In this document: positions 28,801-35,785 of the stretch, piece by piece | How positions within the stretch are numbered: position 1 is the first letter of the stretch | Layout: each line of letters begins with the position of its first letter | Assembly: GCF_017302985.1 (NCBI RefSeq) | Contig: NZ_JAFIMU010000006.1 | Location: 1 to 64,000, forward strand | Length of the DNA: 64,000 nucleotides | From: Corallococcus macrosporus | Lineage (GTDB): Bacteria; Myxococcota; Myxococcia; Myxococcales; Myxococcaceae | Direction: 5' to 3' | Made by a program: the position numbers and the translations under genes | Notes under the pieces: generated by a model | The model's input: only the letters and a program-made list of their open reading frames with translations | Told to the model about the DNA's origin: nothing | Database searches by the model: none

Positions 28801-31800
28801 GCCAGCGGGACTTCATCGTCGGCACGCCCATCGCCAACCGCACGCGCGAGGAACTGGAAGGCCTCATCGGTTTCTTCGTCAACACGCTGCCGTTGCGCGC
28901 CCACCTGCGCGACGGTGCGTCCTTCCGCGAAGTGCTGCGGCAGGTGCGTGACCGCGCCCTGGGCGCGTACGCGCATCAGGAGCTGCCGTTCGAAAAGCTC
29001 GTGGAGGAGCTGCACGTCGAACGAGCCCTGAGCCATGGCCCGCTGGTCCAGGTGATGTTCGCCTTGCAGAACACGCCCGGCACTCCGCCCCAGTTGCCGG
29101 GCCTCCAGGTGCAGGCGCTGGAGTTGCAGACCCCGACCTCCAAGTTCGACCTCACACTGGCCCTGACCGAAGTCCCGGAAGGTCTCAGCGGCACGTTCGA
29201 GTACGCAACCTCGCTGTTCGAGCCCCACACCATCGAGCGGATGGCTGACCACTTCCGCCGCCTGCTCGAAGGCGCGCTCCGTCAACCCGATGCGGACATC
29301 CACGCCCTGCCGTGGCTCTCCGAAGCGGAGCGGCAGCAGGTCCTCACGGCGTGGAACGACACTGGCCGGCCCTATCCACAGGACCGCTCGATCACGCAGG
29401 CCTTCGAAGCCCAGGTGGCCACGCGCCCGGAGGCCATCGCCGTGCGCCTCGGCGCCCAAGCGCTCAGCTACGCGGAGCTGGATGCCCGCGCCAACCAGCT
29501 CGCGTGGGAGCTCAAGTCCCAGGGCGTTGGACCGGAGGCGCCTCGCGTGGGCGTGTGCCTGCCGCGCTCCATCGACCTCGTCGTGTCGCTCGTCGCCATC
29601 CTCAAGGCGGGCGGTGCCTACGTGCCGCTGGATCCGGACTACCCGGCGGACCGCCTGGCCCTCATGATCTCCGATGCGAAGGTGCATCGGATCATCACGG
29701 GAACGGCGACCGCGAGCCGCTTCTCTTCCGACAGCGTTGGATGCATCCGCATCGATGCGCTGGAGGCGGCCTCCCGTACCGGCTCGCCGTATGACGCGAC
29801 CCGGTTCCATCCGCAGGAGCCCGCGTACCTCATCTACACGTCAGGCTCCACGGGCCGGCCCAAGGGCGTCTGCGTTCCCCATCAGGCCGTGATGCGGCTG
29901 GTGATGGATCCGGACTACATCCCCTTCGGCCCGGAGGACCGCGTGGCCCAGGCGGCGACGGTGTCCTTCGACGCCTCGACCTTCGAGGTGTGGGGTGCGC
30001 TGCTCAACGGCGCCACGCTCGTCCTGTTCTCCAAGGAGGAGATCATCGACCCCACCACGCTGGCCCGGGGTCTGCGCGACGAGCGCATCACCGCGCTGTT
30101 CCTCACCACGGCCCTGTTCAACCACGTCACGCGGATGGAGCCCACGGCCTTCAACGGCCTGTCCACGCTCCTCTTCGGTGGCGAGGCCGTGGACCCGGCC
30201 TGCGTGAACCGGCTGCTGGCCCACGGTGGGCCCCGCAGGCTGCTGCACGTCTACGGCCCCACGGAGAACACCACGTTCAGCACGTGGCACCTCGTCTCGG
30301 AGCCTGTCACGGACACGGTGCCCATCGGCCAGCCCCTCTCCAACAGCACGGCCTACGTGCTGGACGCGCACCTGCACCCGGTGGCGCCGGGAATCGTCGG
30401 TGAGCTGTTCGTCGGCGGCGACGGCCTCGCGTGGGGCTACTGGGAGCGGCCCGAGCTCACCGCGACGGCCTTCATCCCCCACCCCTTCGCCTCCGTCCCT
30501 GGCGCACGCCTCTACCGCACTGGCGACCTCGTCCGGCAGCGCCACGACGGCGCCGTCGTCTTCGTGGGCCGCCGCGACCATCAGGTGAAGGTGCGTGGCT
30601 TCCGCATCGAGCCGGGTGAAATCGAAGCCGTGATCCGCCAGCACGCGTCCGTGCGCGAGGTCCTGGTCCTCGTGCGTGAGGACTCACCGGGCGACAAGCG
30701 GCTGGTTGCCTACGTCACCTCCCGCGATGCCGTGACCGCCAGCGACCTGCGCGCCCACGTCCATGCTGCGCTCCCCAGCCACATGGTCCCCTCCGCATTC
30801 GTGCTGATGGACGCGCTGCCGCTCAACGCGAACGGCAAGGTGGACCGCCGCGCCCTGCCGCGTCCTTCGGACTCCACGGATGCGCAGGAGGACGGCGTGA
30901 TGCCTCGCACGCCGCTGGAGCAGCGCATCGCGGACCTGTGGGCTGAGGTCCTGGGACGGACGGCCATCAGCGTCACCGCGAGCTTCTTCGACCTGGGCGG
31001 CCACTCCCTGCTCGCGGCGCAGCTCGTGTCCAAGCTGTCGGAGCACTTCCCGTTCAAGGTCCCGCTCCAGGTCCTCTTCCAGAGTCCGACGGTCGCGGCG
31101 CTCGCGCAGTGGATCCAGGCGAAGCTCACGCCGGATGCACCAGTGGCCGCGCAGGGGCCCACGCTCCCCGAGGGCATCGTGCAGCTCCAGCAGGGCCGAT
31201 TGGACCTTCCGCCGCTGTGGTGCATGCACCCGGTGGGCGGCACGGTGTTCTGCTACCAGGACCTGGTGCGGGCGCTCGGCCCTGACCGCACGGTGTATGG
31301 CTTCCAGGCCCCGGGCGTGAACGGCGAGTGCCCTCCGCTCACGAGCATCGAACTGCTCGCGTCGCACCACCTGAGCGCCATGCTCCAGTGGCAGCCGCAA
31401 GGGCCCTACTACCTCGTCGGCCTCTCCATGGGCGGCACCATCGTCTACGAGATGGCCCAGCGCCTGCTCAAGCTGGGCGTCCCTCCCGCGCTGCTCGTCT
31501 TCCTCGACACGCCCGGCCCCGGCCAGATGCCCACGCGGTTCGAGGACGACGCCGCGCTGCTCGCGGCGATGTTCGGGGATGACACGCCCACGCTCGCCCA
31601 GCGCCTGCGTGCGCTGCCTCCGCACGAGCAGATGAAGGAGGTACTGCGTCAGGCCCGCGAAGGCGCGACCGTGCCGGACTCGTACTCGCTGCGCGACCTG
31701 GAGATCTTCCTGGACGTCTGGAAGGCCCACATGCGCGCCCTGTTCAGCTACGCGCCCGTGCCCTACGAGGGACCGGCCACGTATCTCAAGGCCCAGGTCC

Positions 31801-31991
31801 ACGTGCCGCCCCATCCGCTGCATCCGGAACAGCCGTGGCGCGAGCTCGTGCGGCCAGGGCTGGAGGTGCTGCCGGTGCCCGGCAATCACCAGACGATGAT
31901 CGAACCGCCGAACGTGGAGACCATGGCGCGGCACCTCACCGCGTGCCTGCGGCGCATCGAGGACGCAGCGCTCCAGAGCTCGGTCGCATAG
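19893..31991 (+). CDS. Four-module nonribosomal peptide synthetase
   Basis: A 4032-residue multienzyme. Domain order (approximate residues): A1 20-520, T1 525-600, C2 610-1050, A2 1060-1550, T2 1570-1640, C3 1650-2095, A3 2110-2600, T3 2615-2690, C4 2705-3145, A4 3160-3655, T4 3670-3740, thioesterase 3765-4032. Each A domain has TSGSTGRPKGV, each T domain a GG(H/Q)SLL serine, and each C domain an intact HHIVSDG. The thioesterase has GLSMGG with Ser3845. It starts at an A domain, so no N-acyl starter is expected, and there is no epimerase, methyltransferase or reductase. Hand-aligned pocket codes are DAFFYGCTFK, DLLVIGGSFK, DAFFLGAAYK and DAFFLGVTFK, closest to Ile/Val-type pockets. I infer a hydrophobic tetrapeptide released as acid or macrocycle. 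No MbtH-like, transporter or tailoring gene adjoins it. SD is weak. Confidence 0.96.
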   Translation: MTETVDAPVSPKGPAPRNIADAFEAQASLRPHAVAVRCDGQQLTYAELDARANRLAGWLKAQGVGRERPQVGVCLPRSIDLIVTLVGILKAGGAYVPLDPEYPSERLAFMATDSRVRIIVTHAGLESRLPSGDWRTLCLDTQAEALAGFGDGPLTRDVVEDDLAYVVFTSGSTGRPKGVCVPHRGVLRLVLDADYVHLGPDEVLLQLAPVAFDASTFELWGALLNGGRVAVFARGAAALDELGDFLGAEQVTTAFLTTGLFNTLVDRGLPGTRTLRQLYTGGEVMSLPHARRALEALPHTRIFNCYGPTENTTFTSCQLLRAPLGSEPAPIGHAISGTRMYVLDVEGRELPTGAVGELYTGGTGVAWGYWERPDLTAEKFLPDPFSTEPGARMYRSGDLARRLEDGAVDFVGRVDHQVKVRGFRIEPGEVEAALRLHASVQEAVVMVREDVPGDRRLVAYVTASEPLTAPVLRAHLKGHLPAHMLPSAIVVLDTMPLTANGKVERKALPDPRHCPGAEEDFVAPETALERTVAKVWADVLRVEAVSATADFFELGGQSLLATQAIGRLCDVLGRPIPLRSLFAYPILRDFAAALEAAAPVAERAEAPIPPCADAAREQLSFAQQRLWFLDQWMPGSALYSLPFAFRLEGSLDPAVLEQALQTVVDRHESLRTTFPGEGTAIQHVAAHLRMTLERAEPRSEEETLACMQREAERPFDLARGPLFRALLIREAEQRHVLVLNLHHIVSDGWSFGVLYHELSTAYRARGAITDLAPLPIQYPDYAAWQRQWLQGDVLQRELGFWERQLADVPHVLELPTDRPRPAVQKFAGAVHRFTVPARLHHALDELARREGATLFMALLTGFQVLLSRYSGQRDFVVGTPIANRTRKELEGLIGFFVNTLPIRARFEGEPSFLQLLGQVRDNALGAYAHQHLPFEKLVEALQVEREPSRTPLIQVLFALQNAPTSRLQFPDVTVTPLTLDTRTSKFDLFLALEESGEELAGTLEYATALFDAATIERLMEHYLQVLRCFVEAPDRATGDAVFLSELEQRRVLRDWNVSARPYPSELSIVDAFASQVAQRPDAIAVSHGAVTLTYAELDARAEHLARRLRALGVGRRTPQVGVCLPRSVDLIVSLLAILKAGGAYVPLDPEHPAERLAFMATDARLVAIVTHEALASGLPPGSWTPVCLDSRWHDVPAVPAAEAVMPVDLAHIIYTSGSTGRPKGVCIPHQGVVRLVLNPDYVHLGPGDRMAQSTTIAFDLSTLEIWGALLNGATLVLFTKDEIIDPEVLTRRLQDERITHMVLATALFNHVARTRPEAFRHLSWMIFGGEAADVASVNAVLSHGGPKELINGYGPTENTSFSTWHRVPHAGVESVPIGGPLANSTTYVLDARLQLVPPGVVGELFVGGDGLALGYWDRTGLTAEKFIPHPFSDAPGARLYRTGDLVRQRGDGVLEYIGRRDHQVKLRGFRIELGEVEAALRQHPAAREALVLLREDTPGDRRLVAYIAASGVTDAVFREFLQARLPGHMVPSAFVVLESLPLTPNGKIDRRALPVPEASSTDGFIAPRGPLEARVAGIWASVLGGREVGAHSHFFDLGGHSLLATQVVSRVREALGVSLPVRALFEAPRLEAFVRVVEGLLAEGHREASRIPVTPHGSGPLLLSFAQERLWFLGRLHDTPGVYNMPMALRLDGPLDVTVLRASLEALVSRHESLRTTFPEGDLPTQHITAEPVVTLEVQRLDASGPEDVRVQTRLRQEAERSFDLVRGPLFHALLLQLEGTCSVLVLNLHHIVSDGWSLGVLYRELSSEYSARLQGNAPELIPLSLQYADYAAWQRQWLQGDVLQRQLDFWKQQLADAPHVLELPTDRPRPAVQRFEGATFRFALPSALRHSLEAVAREEGATLFMTLMAGFQLLLSRYSGQRDFIVGTPIANRTREELEGLIGFFVNTLPLRAHLRDGASFREVLRQVRDRALGAYAHQELPFEKLVEELHVERALSHGPLVQVMFALQNAPGSLPRLPGLEVKALELPLQTSKFDLSLMLEETGDGLSGVLEYASALFEPRTIERMAGHFQRLLEGALRQPDAVSHALPWLSEAERRQVLFTWNDTARPYPREASLVSAFNAQVAARPEATAVRHGAQALTYAELDARANQLAWALKAQGVGREAPRVGVCLPRSIDLVVSLVAILKAGGAYVPLDPDYPADRLAFMATDARLVAVVTESALVDHVPAGPWTVLRLDALPAGLARHAPPDAGTGDDLAHIIYTSGSTGRPKGVCIPHRGVARLVLNPDFIQLRPEDRVAQASTVAFDASTFELWSALLNGATLVMLSKEEVIEPTVLARRVREEGITVLFLTTALLNHVARTDPALLKGLRWLLFGGEAADPTCIRALLSHSKPDHLVHAYGPTENSAYSTWFSPTRVEPDAVTVPIGHPISNSTAYVLDAHLHPVASGIIGELFVGGDGLAWGYWERPELTAAAFIPHPFASVPGARLYRTGDLVRQRHDGAFDFVGRRDHQVKVRGFRIEPGEIEAVIRQHASVREALVLVREDSPGDKRLVAYVTFHDAVTSSDLRIHVQGSLPGHMVPSAFVLLDALPMTPNGKVDRRALPVPEGEDAPTTGTRTLTALEQTLSAIWCAVLQRAHIPVDANFFDLGGHSLLATQIVSRTSQVLGVPVPVRTLFEYPTIELLAGALEARTQDPSHAVPVLKAHHREEAPPLSFAQERLWFLNQFHSDRAAYNMPMALRLEGTLDADVMEHALQALVDRHESLRTVFPGEGVPVQRILPRLPVSLRRVDASSRDEAEALLRENAEKPFDLSEGPLFRALLVREDARHHVLLLNLHHIVSDGWSLGVLYRELSVEYQARHAGRTSDLAALPVQYADYAAWQRQWLQGDVLQRQLDFWKQQLADAPHVLELPTDHPRPSVQQFAGATHVFTLPRSVLEALEGLGRQEGATLFMTLMAGFQLLLSRYSGQRDFIVGTPIANRTREELEGLIGFFVNTLPLRAHLRDGASFREVLRQVRDRALGAYAHQELPFEKLVEELHVERALSHGPLVQVMFALQNTPGTPPQLPGLQVQALELQTPTSKFDLTLALTEVPEGLSGTFEYATSLFEPHTIERMADHFRRLLEGALRQPDADIHALPWLSEAERQQVLTAWNDTGRPYPQDRSITQAFEAQVATRPEAIAVRLGAQALSYAELDARANQLAWELKSQGVGPEAPRVGVCLPRSIDLVVSLVAILKAGGAYVPLDPDYPADRLALMISDAKVHRIITGTATASRFSSDSVGCIRIDALEAASRTGSPYDATRFHPQEPAYLIYTSGSTGRPKGVCVPHQAVMRLVMDPDYIPFGPEDRVAQAATVSFDASTFEVWGALLNGATLVLFSKEEIIDPTTLARGLRDERITALFLTTALFNHVTRMEPTAFNGLSTLLFGGEAVDPACVNRLLAHGGPRRLLHVYGPTENTTFSTWHLVSEPVTDTVPIGQPLSNSTAYVLDAHLHPVAPGIVGELFVGGDGLAWGYWERPELTATAFIPHPFASVPGARLYRTGDLVRQRHDGAVVFVGRRDHQVKVRGFRIEPGEIEAVIRQHASVREVLVLVREDSPGDKRLVAYVTSRDAVTASDLRAHVHAALPSHMVPSAFVLMDALPLNANGKVDRRALPRPSDSTDAQEDGVMPRTPLEQRIADLWAEVLGRTAISVTASFFDLGGHSLLAAQLVSKLSEHFPFKVPLQVLFQSPTVAALAQWIQAKLTPDAPVAAQGPTLPEGIVQLQQGRLDLPPLWCMHPVGGTVFCYQDLVRALGPDRTVYGFQAPGVNGECPPLTSIELLASHHLSAMLQWQPQGPYYLVGLSMGGTIVYEMAQRLLKLGVPPALLVFLDTPGPGQMPTRFEDDAALLAAMFGDDTPTLAQRLRALPPHEQMKEVLRQAREGATVPDSYSLRDLEIFLDVWKAHMRALFSYAPVPYEGPATYLKAQVHVPPHPLHPEQPWRELVRPGLEVLPVPGNHQTMIEPPNVETMARHLTACLRRIEDAALQSSVA
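25580..25935 (+). repeat. NRPS segment almost identical to 28736-29091
   Basis: The end of C3 (from GATLFMTLMAGFQLLLSRYSG to VQVMFALQN) is repeated in C4 at about 28736-29091. The protein is the same except at the edges, and the DNA differs at only a handful of silent positions by eye. A3 and A4 also share long near-identical stretches. This indicates recent module duplication or gene conversion. Confidence 0.85.
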
Positions 31992-32094
31992 CGGGCCGGA
32001 GAGCCCCCGGCGGTGTGTCCGGGGAGCGGACGGCCGGGGGGCGTTGCACTCCGAACCGGAAGGACTGGGGGCGCTGGAGCGTACTAGCGCCTCC

Positions 32095-33990
32095 ATGACC
32101 AACACCATTCGACGCGCCTTCGCGGCGCTGCTGACGCTGACGTGTCTCGGGGCGCTGACCGCCCAGGCCGCCACGGGTGTGCAGGGGCCCGTGCCCCCGG
32201 CCTTCCAGAATCGCTTGATGGTGGGCCTCTTCGAAGAGGCCGGCCAGAACTGGATGCGAGACAGCGACGTTCCGTGGGACGCGCGCTACCGCTACTTCAC
32301 CAAGGGCTGGGTGGACAACTGGGGCTACGGCGCCCGCGACGGCAGCTGGGCGGCCAGCTTCTTCACGGAGACGAAGTCGCAGGGCTTCGTCCCCGTCGTC
32401 ACCTACTACCAGCTCTTCGCGGAGCCGGGCGGCGGCGAGGGAGAGACGCTGGCGAAGCTGAAGAACGCCAGCACCATGCGCAGCTACTTCGAGGACGTGA
32501 AGCTGCTCCTCCAGCGCGCGAAGACCTTCGGCAGCCCGGTCATCGTGCACGTGGAGCCGGACGCGGTCGGCCTCCTCCAGTTCCAGACGGCCTCCAACCC
32601 CAACGCGTACGCCGCCATCGCCGCGTCGGGCATGCCGGAGCTCGCGGGCCTGCCCAACACCGTCGCCGGGTGGAGCCTGGCGTTCCTCCAACTGCGCAAG
32701 GCCGTGGGCGCGAACAACGTCGTGCTGGGCCTGCACATCTCCGCGTGGGCCAGCGGCAAGGACATCGCGTTCAACTCGCTGACGGATCCGCTCCAGCCGG
32801 AGGTGGACAAGGTCGTCAACTTCCTCAAGCCGCTGGGGCTGGGCACCAACGTCACCGGCGCCACCTACGACGTCATCGTGGGCGACCCGCTGGACCGCGA
32901 CGCGGACTTCTACCGGCTCACGCAGGGCGCGGATCACACCTGGGACATGAGCGATTCCGCGTCCCTCACGTCGCGCTCGTACAACCGCTATGCGGAGTGG
33001 CTGCGCCTGTGGAACCAGACGTCCGGCAAGCGCTGGGTGCTGTGGCAGATCCCGCTGGGCAACTCCAACCACCTCAACATCAACAACGGTGGCGGTGCGC
33101 GCCAGGGCTACAAGGACAACCGCACCGAGTACTTCTTCGGCACCAGCGGTGACGCGCACCGGCGCAAGTTCGCCAACGTGGGCGTCGTCGCCCTGATGTT
33201 CGGCGCGGGCGCGGGCGGTCAGAGTTCCTACCAGAACGACCAGGCCACCGACGGCCAGCCGTACCTGAAGAAGCGCGCGGGGGTGTTCCTCAACGCGGGC
33301 GGCCTCTTCCTGCCCGCGGAGGGCACCACGCTTCCGCCCCCGGGTGGCGGCTCCACCGATGGTGGCACCGTGGACGCCGGCACCCCGCCGGTGGACGGTG
33401 GCACCGACGGCGGCACCCGCCCTGACGGTGGCACTGACGGCGGCACCCGTCCGGATGGGGGCGTCGACGGCGGCGTGGACGGCGGGACGCGTCCGGATGC
33501 CGGCACCGACGCGGGCACCGGCTCCTCCGACGCGGGCACCCCGGGCGACACGTCGAAGTACGGCTTCGAGTCCAGCACGCAGGGCTGGAGCGCGGGCGGC
33601 CCCGCCCTGTCGTCCGTGAGCACGACGACGGCGAAGGCCTACGCGGGCACCCGCTCGCTGGCCGTGCCCTTCAACGGCGCGTCCGGCCAGGGCACGGTGG
33701 CCGTGGCCAACGCGGCCGTGTCGTCCGGCAAGACGGTGACGTTCCGGTTCTGGCTGCCCACGAGCAGCAAGATCACCGGCGTCCAGCCCTATGCCGTGGA
33801 AGGCGCGGCCGCGAACTGGCGCTGGACGGGCAACTGGATCGCTGTCGGCAGCCTCAAGGCCGGCGCCTGGAACACCCTCACCTTGAAGCTGCCCTCCGGC
33901 TCCACCACCCCGCTGTACCAGCTGGGCGTGGAGTTCCAGACGACGGGCACGTGGAAGGGGACGGCGTACCTCGACGCCGTCAGCTGGTAG
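32095..33990 (+). CDS. Secreted glycoside-hydrolase-like protein with C-terminal carbohydrate-binding-like domain
   Basis: A 631-residue exported protein. A signal peptide (MTNTIRRAFAALLTLTCLGALTAQA) precedes a catalytic-like domain (about 35-410), then a low-complexity Gly/Asp/Thr/Pro linker (about 415-490) and a beta-sandwich-like domain (490-631) beginning KYGFESSTQGWSAGG. That last domain resembles CBM4/9- or CBM11-type modules. The first domain looks like a TIM barrel: VTYYQLF, VIVHVEPDAVGLLQ, VVLGLHISAWASG, ATYDVIVGDPLDRDADFY and KRWVLWQIPLG mark successive strands, and E or D in these strands could be catalytic. I cannot assign a GH family. The start is the ATG at 32095; a TTG-initiated extension to 32044 is unlikely. 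It begins about 100 bases after the NRPS. Confidence 0.72.
   Translation: MTNTIRRAFAALLTLTCLGALTAQAATGVQGPVPPAFQNRLMVGLFEEAGQNWMRDSDVPWDARYRYFTKGWVDNWGYGARDGSWAASFFTETKSQGFVPVVTYYQLFAEPGGGEGETLAKLKNASTMRSYFEDVKLLLQRAKTFGSPVIVHVEPDAVGLLQFQTASNPNAYAAIAASGMPELAGLPNTVAGWSLAFLQLRKAVGANNVVLGLHISAWASGKDIAFNSLTDPLQPEVDKVVNFLKPLGLGTNVTGATYDVIVGDPLDRDADFYRLTQGADHTWDMSDSASLTSRSYNRYAEWLRLWNQTSGKRWVLWQIPLGNSNHLNINNGGGARQGYKDNRTEYFFGTSGDAHRRKFANVGVVALMFGAGAGGQSSYQNDQATDGQPYLKKRAGVFLNAGGLFLPAEGTTLPPPGGGSTDGGTVDAGTPPVDGGTDGGTRPDGGTDGGTRPDGGVDGGVDGGTRPDAGTDAGTGSSDAGTPGDTSKYGFESSTQGWSAGGPALSSVSTTTAKAYAGTRSLAVPFNGASGQGTVAVANAAVSSGKTVTFRFWLPTSSKITGVQPYAVEGAAANWRWTGNWIAVGSLKAGAWNTLTLKLPSGSTTPLYQLGVEFQTTGTWKGTAYLDAVSW
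33346..33540 (+). repeat. DGGT-rich coding repeat (linker)
   Basis: Degenerate tandem units encoding DGGT, RPDGG and DAGT (GGCGGCACC/GACGGTGGC-type DNA) form a flexible linker of about 70 residues. It separates the catalytic-like and binding domains of the secreted protein. It is a protein linker, not a CRISPR or mobile repeat. Confidence 0.85.
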
Positions 33991-34065
33991 TCCGAAGCCC
34001 AAGCAGTTCCCGGCCCCGCGGGCGCGTGCAACCGCCCGCGGGACCGGCGTAGGGTAGCGCCCCCC

Positions 34066-35193
34066 GTGAGCACCCTGCCCTCCGCCGCCCCCGTCTCCCG
34101 CGAGCGCGTGCGCGCCATCGACTGGCTGCGCGGCCTCTCCGTCCTCGTGATGATCCAGACCCACTCGCTCGTGCTGCTCACCCCCGAGCTGCGCAAGAGC
34201 GAGTGGACCGGCCGGCTGCTCAAGGTCGACGGGCTGGTGGCCCCCGCGTTCATCTTCTCCGCCGGGTTCGCGCTGGCGCTGCTGATGGTGCGCAGCGCCG
34301 CCGCGGGCGTGCTGCACGAGCGCGTGCCCCGCAACCTGCGCCGCATCGCGGAGGTGTTCGCCGTCGCCGCGCTCGTCAACGCCGTGTGGTTCCCCATCCG
34401 CACCGAGCCCGTGTGGCTGCTGCGCCTGGACATCCTCCACTGCGTGGGCCTGTGTCTGATCATCACCCTGCCCCTGGCCGCGCTGCTCGCCTCGCGCCCG
34501 CGCGTGCTCGCGGGCACCGCGTTCGCGCTGGCCATGGTGGCGTTCGCGCTGGCGCCCTTCAGCGACTCCGCGGGCGAGCCCTGGGCGTCCTTCCTGCGCA
34601 AGTCCTCCTGGGCGCCCTTCCCGCTGGTGCCGTGGATTGGCTTCGCGTGGCTGGGCGCCTTCGCGGGCAGCATCGCGGGCGCGTGGGGCCGCAAGGGGCT
34701 GGCGCGGGCCCTGGGCTTCCTCATCGCGCTGGGCCTGCTGGGGACGCTGCTGCCCGGCGTGCTCAACAACCTCTACCCGCCGCACCGCTTCTTCGTCACC
34801 AACCCGTCCAACTCCGCCACCCGCTTCATGTGGGTCTGCGCGGTGCTGCTGGTGATGCTCTGGGTGGAGGGACGGCTGGCACCGGACGCGAAGCCCTCAC
34901 GGGCCCGCCGCTTCTTCGAGGTCTTCGGCACCTCGTCGCTGTCCGCGTACTTCTTCCACGAGATGCTGCTGTACTACCGCCTCTTCGGCGTCTTCTCGTT
35001 CCAGAAGGTGTGGGGCGACTCCAGCGGGTGGCTGAAGTACGCCGGTCTGCTCGCGCTGCTCATCGCGTGCACGTTCGTGCTGTGCGTCGCGTGGGATCCG
35101 CTGGAGCGCGCGGTGAAGAAGGGCTTCACGCGCGCGGGCCAGTGGCTGCTCAGTGCGTCGCGCTGGCAGCGGCCTGTTCGAAGGCGCGGATGA
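34066..35193 (+). CDS. HGSNAT/DUF1624-like membrane acyltransferase
   Basis: A 375-residue polytopic membrane protein with about ten hydrophobic segments. The N-terminal motif [21 protein letters not shown] and the following [17 protein letters not shown] match the heparan-alpha-glucosaminide acetyltransferase/DUF1624 group; [15 protein letters not shown] is another conserved stretch. Such proteins are thought to transfer acetyl groups across the membrane to sugars. The C-terminal [21 protein letters not shown] also suits acyltransferase-3-like folds, the main alternative. The start is GTG at 34066. The last 44 bases overlap the convergent VOC gene. Confidence 0.7.
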   Translation: MSTLPSAAPVSRERVRAIDWLRGLSVLVMIQTHSLVLLTPELRKSEWTGRLLKVDGLVAPAFIFSAGFALALLMVRSAAAGVLHERVPRNLRRIAEVFAVAALVNAVWFPIRTEPVWLLRLDILHCVGLCLIITLPLAALLASRPRVLAGTAFALAMVAFALAPFSDSAGEPWASFLRKSSWAPFPLVPWIGFAWLGAFAGSIAGAWGRKGLARALGFLIALGLLGTLLPGVLNNLYPPHRFFVTNPSNSATRFMWVCAVLLVMLWVEGRLAPDAKPSRARRFFEVFGTSSLSAYFFHEMLLYYRLFGVFSFQKVWGDSSGWLKYAGLLALLIACTFVLCVAWDPLERAVKKGFTRAGQWLLSASRWQRPVRRRG

Positions 35194-35641
35194 TCTCCGG
35201 CGGGGCCTGCACGAGTTCAATCAGCACGCCCTCGCCGCTCAGCGGGAACTGATCACTCGCCTTGGGGTGGATGAAGCAGACGTCGAAGCCCGCCGCGCCC
35301 TTGCGGATGCCGCCGGGCGTGAAGCGCATGCCCTGCCCCTCCAGCCACTTGACGGCCACCGCCAGGTCGTCCACCCACAGGCCCACGTGGTTGAGCGCCG
35401 GGTCGTGCACCTTGGGACGGCCGTCGGGGTTGACGGGCTGCATCAAGTCCACCTCCACCTTGAAGGGGCCCGCGCCCGCCACGACGATGTCCTCGTCCAC
35501 GTTCTCCTTGTCGCTGCGGTAGGTGCCATGGGCCTGGAGGCCCAGGGTGTCCACCCACAGCTTGCGCAGGGCGCCCTTGTCGAGCCCGCCAATCGCGATC
35601 TGCTGGATGCCCAGAATCCGGAACGGTCGTGTCGTCTCCAT
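35150..35641 (-). CDS. VOC family (glyoxalase-like) protein
   Basis: A 163-residue vicinal-oxygen-chelate protein. It begins [22 protein letters not shown], has a first metal-like half, then [25 protein letters not shown] and [13 protein letters not shown], giving His and Glu ligands in the pattern of methylmalonyl-CoA epimerase and glyoxalase I. The substrate is not determined. The start is the ATG at 35641; the frame reaches 37699 but that part is antisense to the VWA gene. Its 3' end overlaps the convergent acyltransferase gene by 44 bases. Confidence 0.82.
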   Translation of the reverse strand: METTRPFRILGIQQIAIGGLDKGALRKLWVDTLGLQAHGTYRSDKENVDEDIVVAGAGPFKVEVDLMQPVNPDGRPKVHDPALNHVGLWVDDLAVAVKWLEGQGMRFTPGGIRKGAAGFDVCFIHPKASDQFPLSGEGVLIELVQAPPEIIRAFEQAAASATH

Positions 35642-35785
35642 GGGCGGGGACCGTCGCAAAAGGGGTCCCCCCACGCAAGCGCGGCCCACGTAAGGACCCG
35701 GGAAAAATTCACCGGATAAACCCATTCCGGAGGTCGGTCGTTTCCAGGGGCACGCTGACTTCCTCCCGTCGTCCCGGAGCCGCCC

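Noticed and set aside
23649-29810. A 2053-codon open frame on the minus strand opposite the NRPS (and an 800-codon one at 20283-22685)
   Set aside because: They mirror the repeated NRPS modules, are rich in His/Arg/Val typical of antisense GC-rich frames and show no domain; the plus-strand NRPS is unmistakable.
33346-33540. Short repeated units resembling a CRISPR array
   Set aside because: They are in-frame DGGT codons without unique spacers.
31936-34785. A 949-codon minus-strand frame
   Set aside because: It is antisense to the secreted glycosidase-like gene and the acyltransferase gene, with Arg/Gly/His-rich composition and no recognisable domain.
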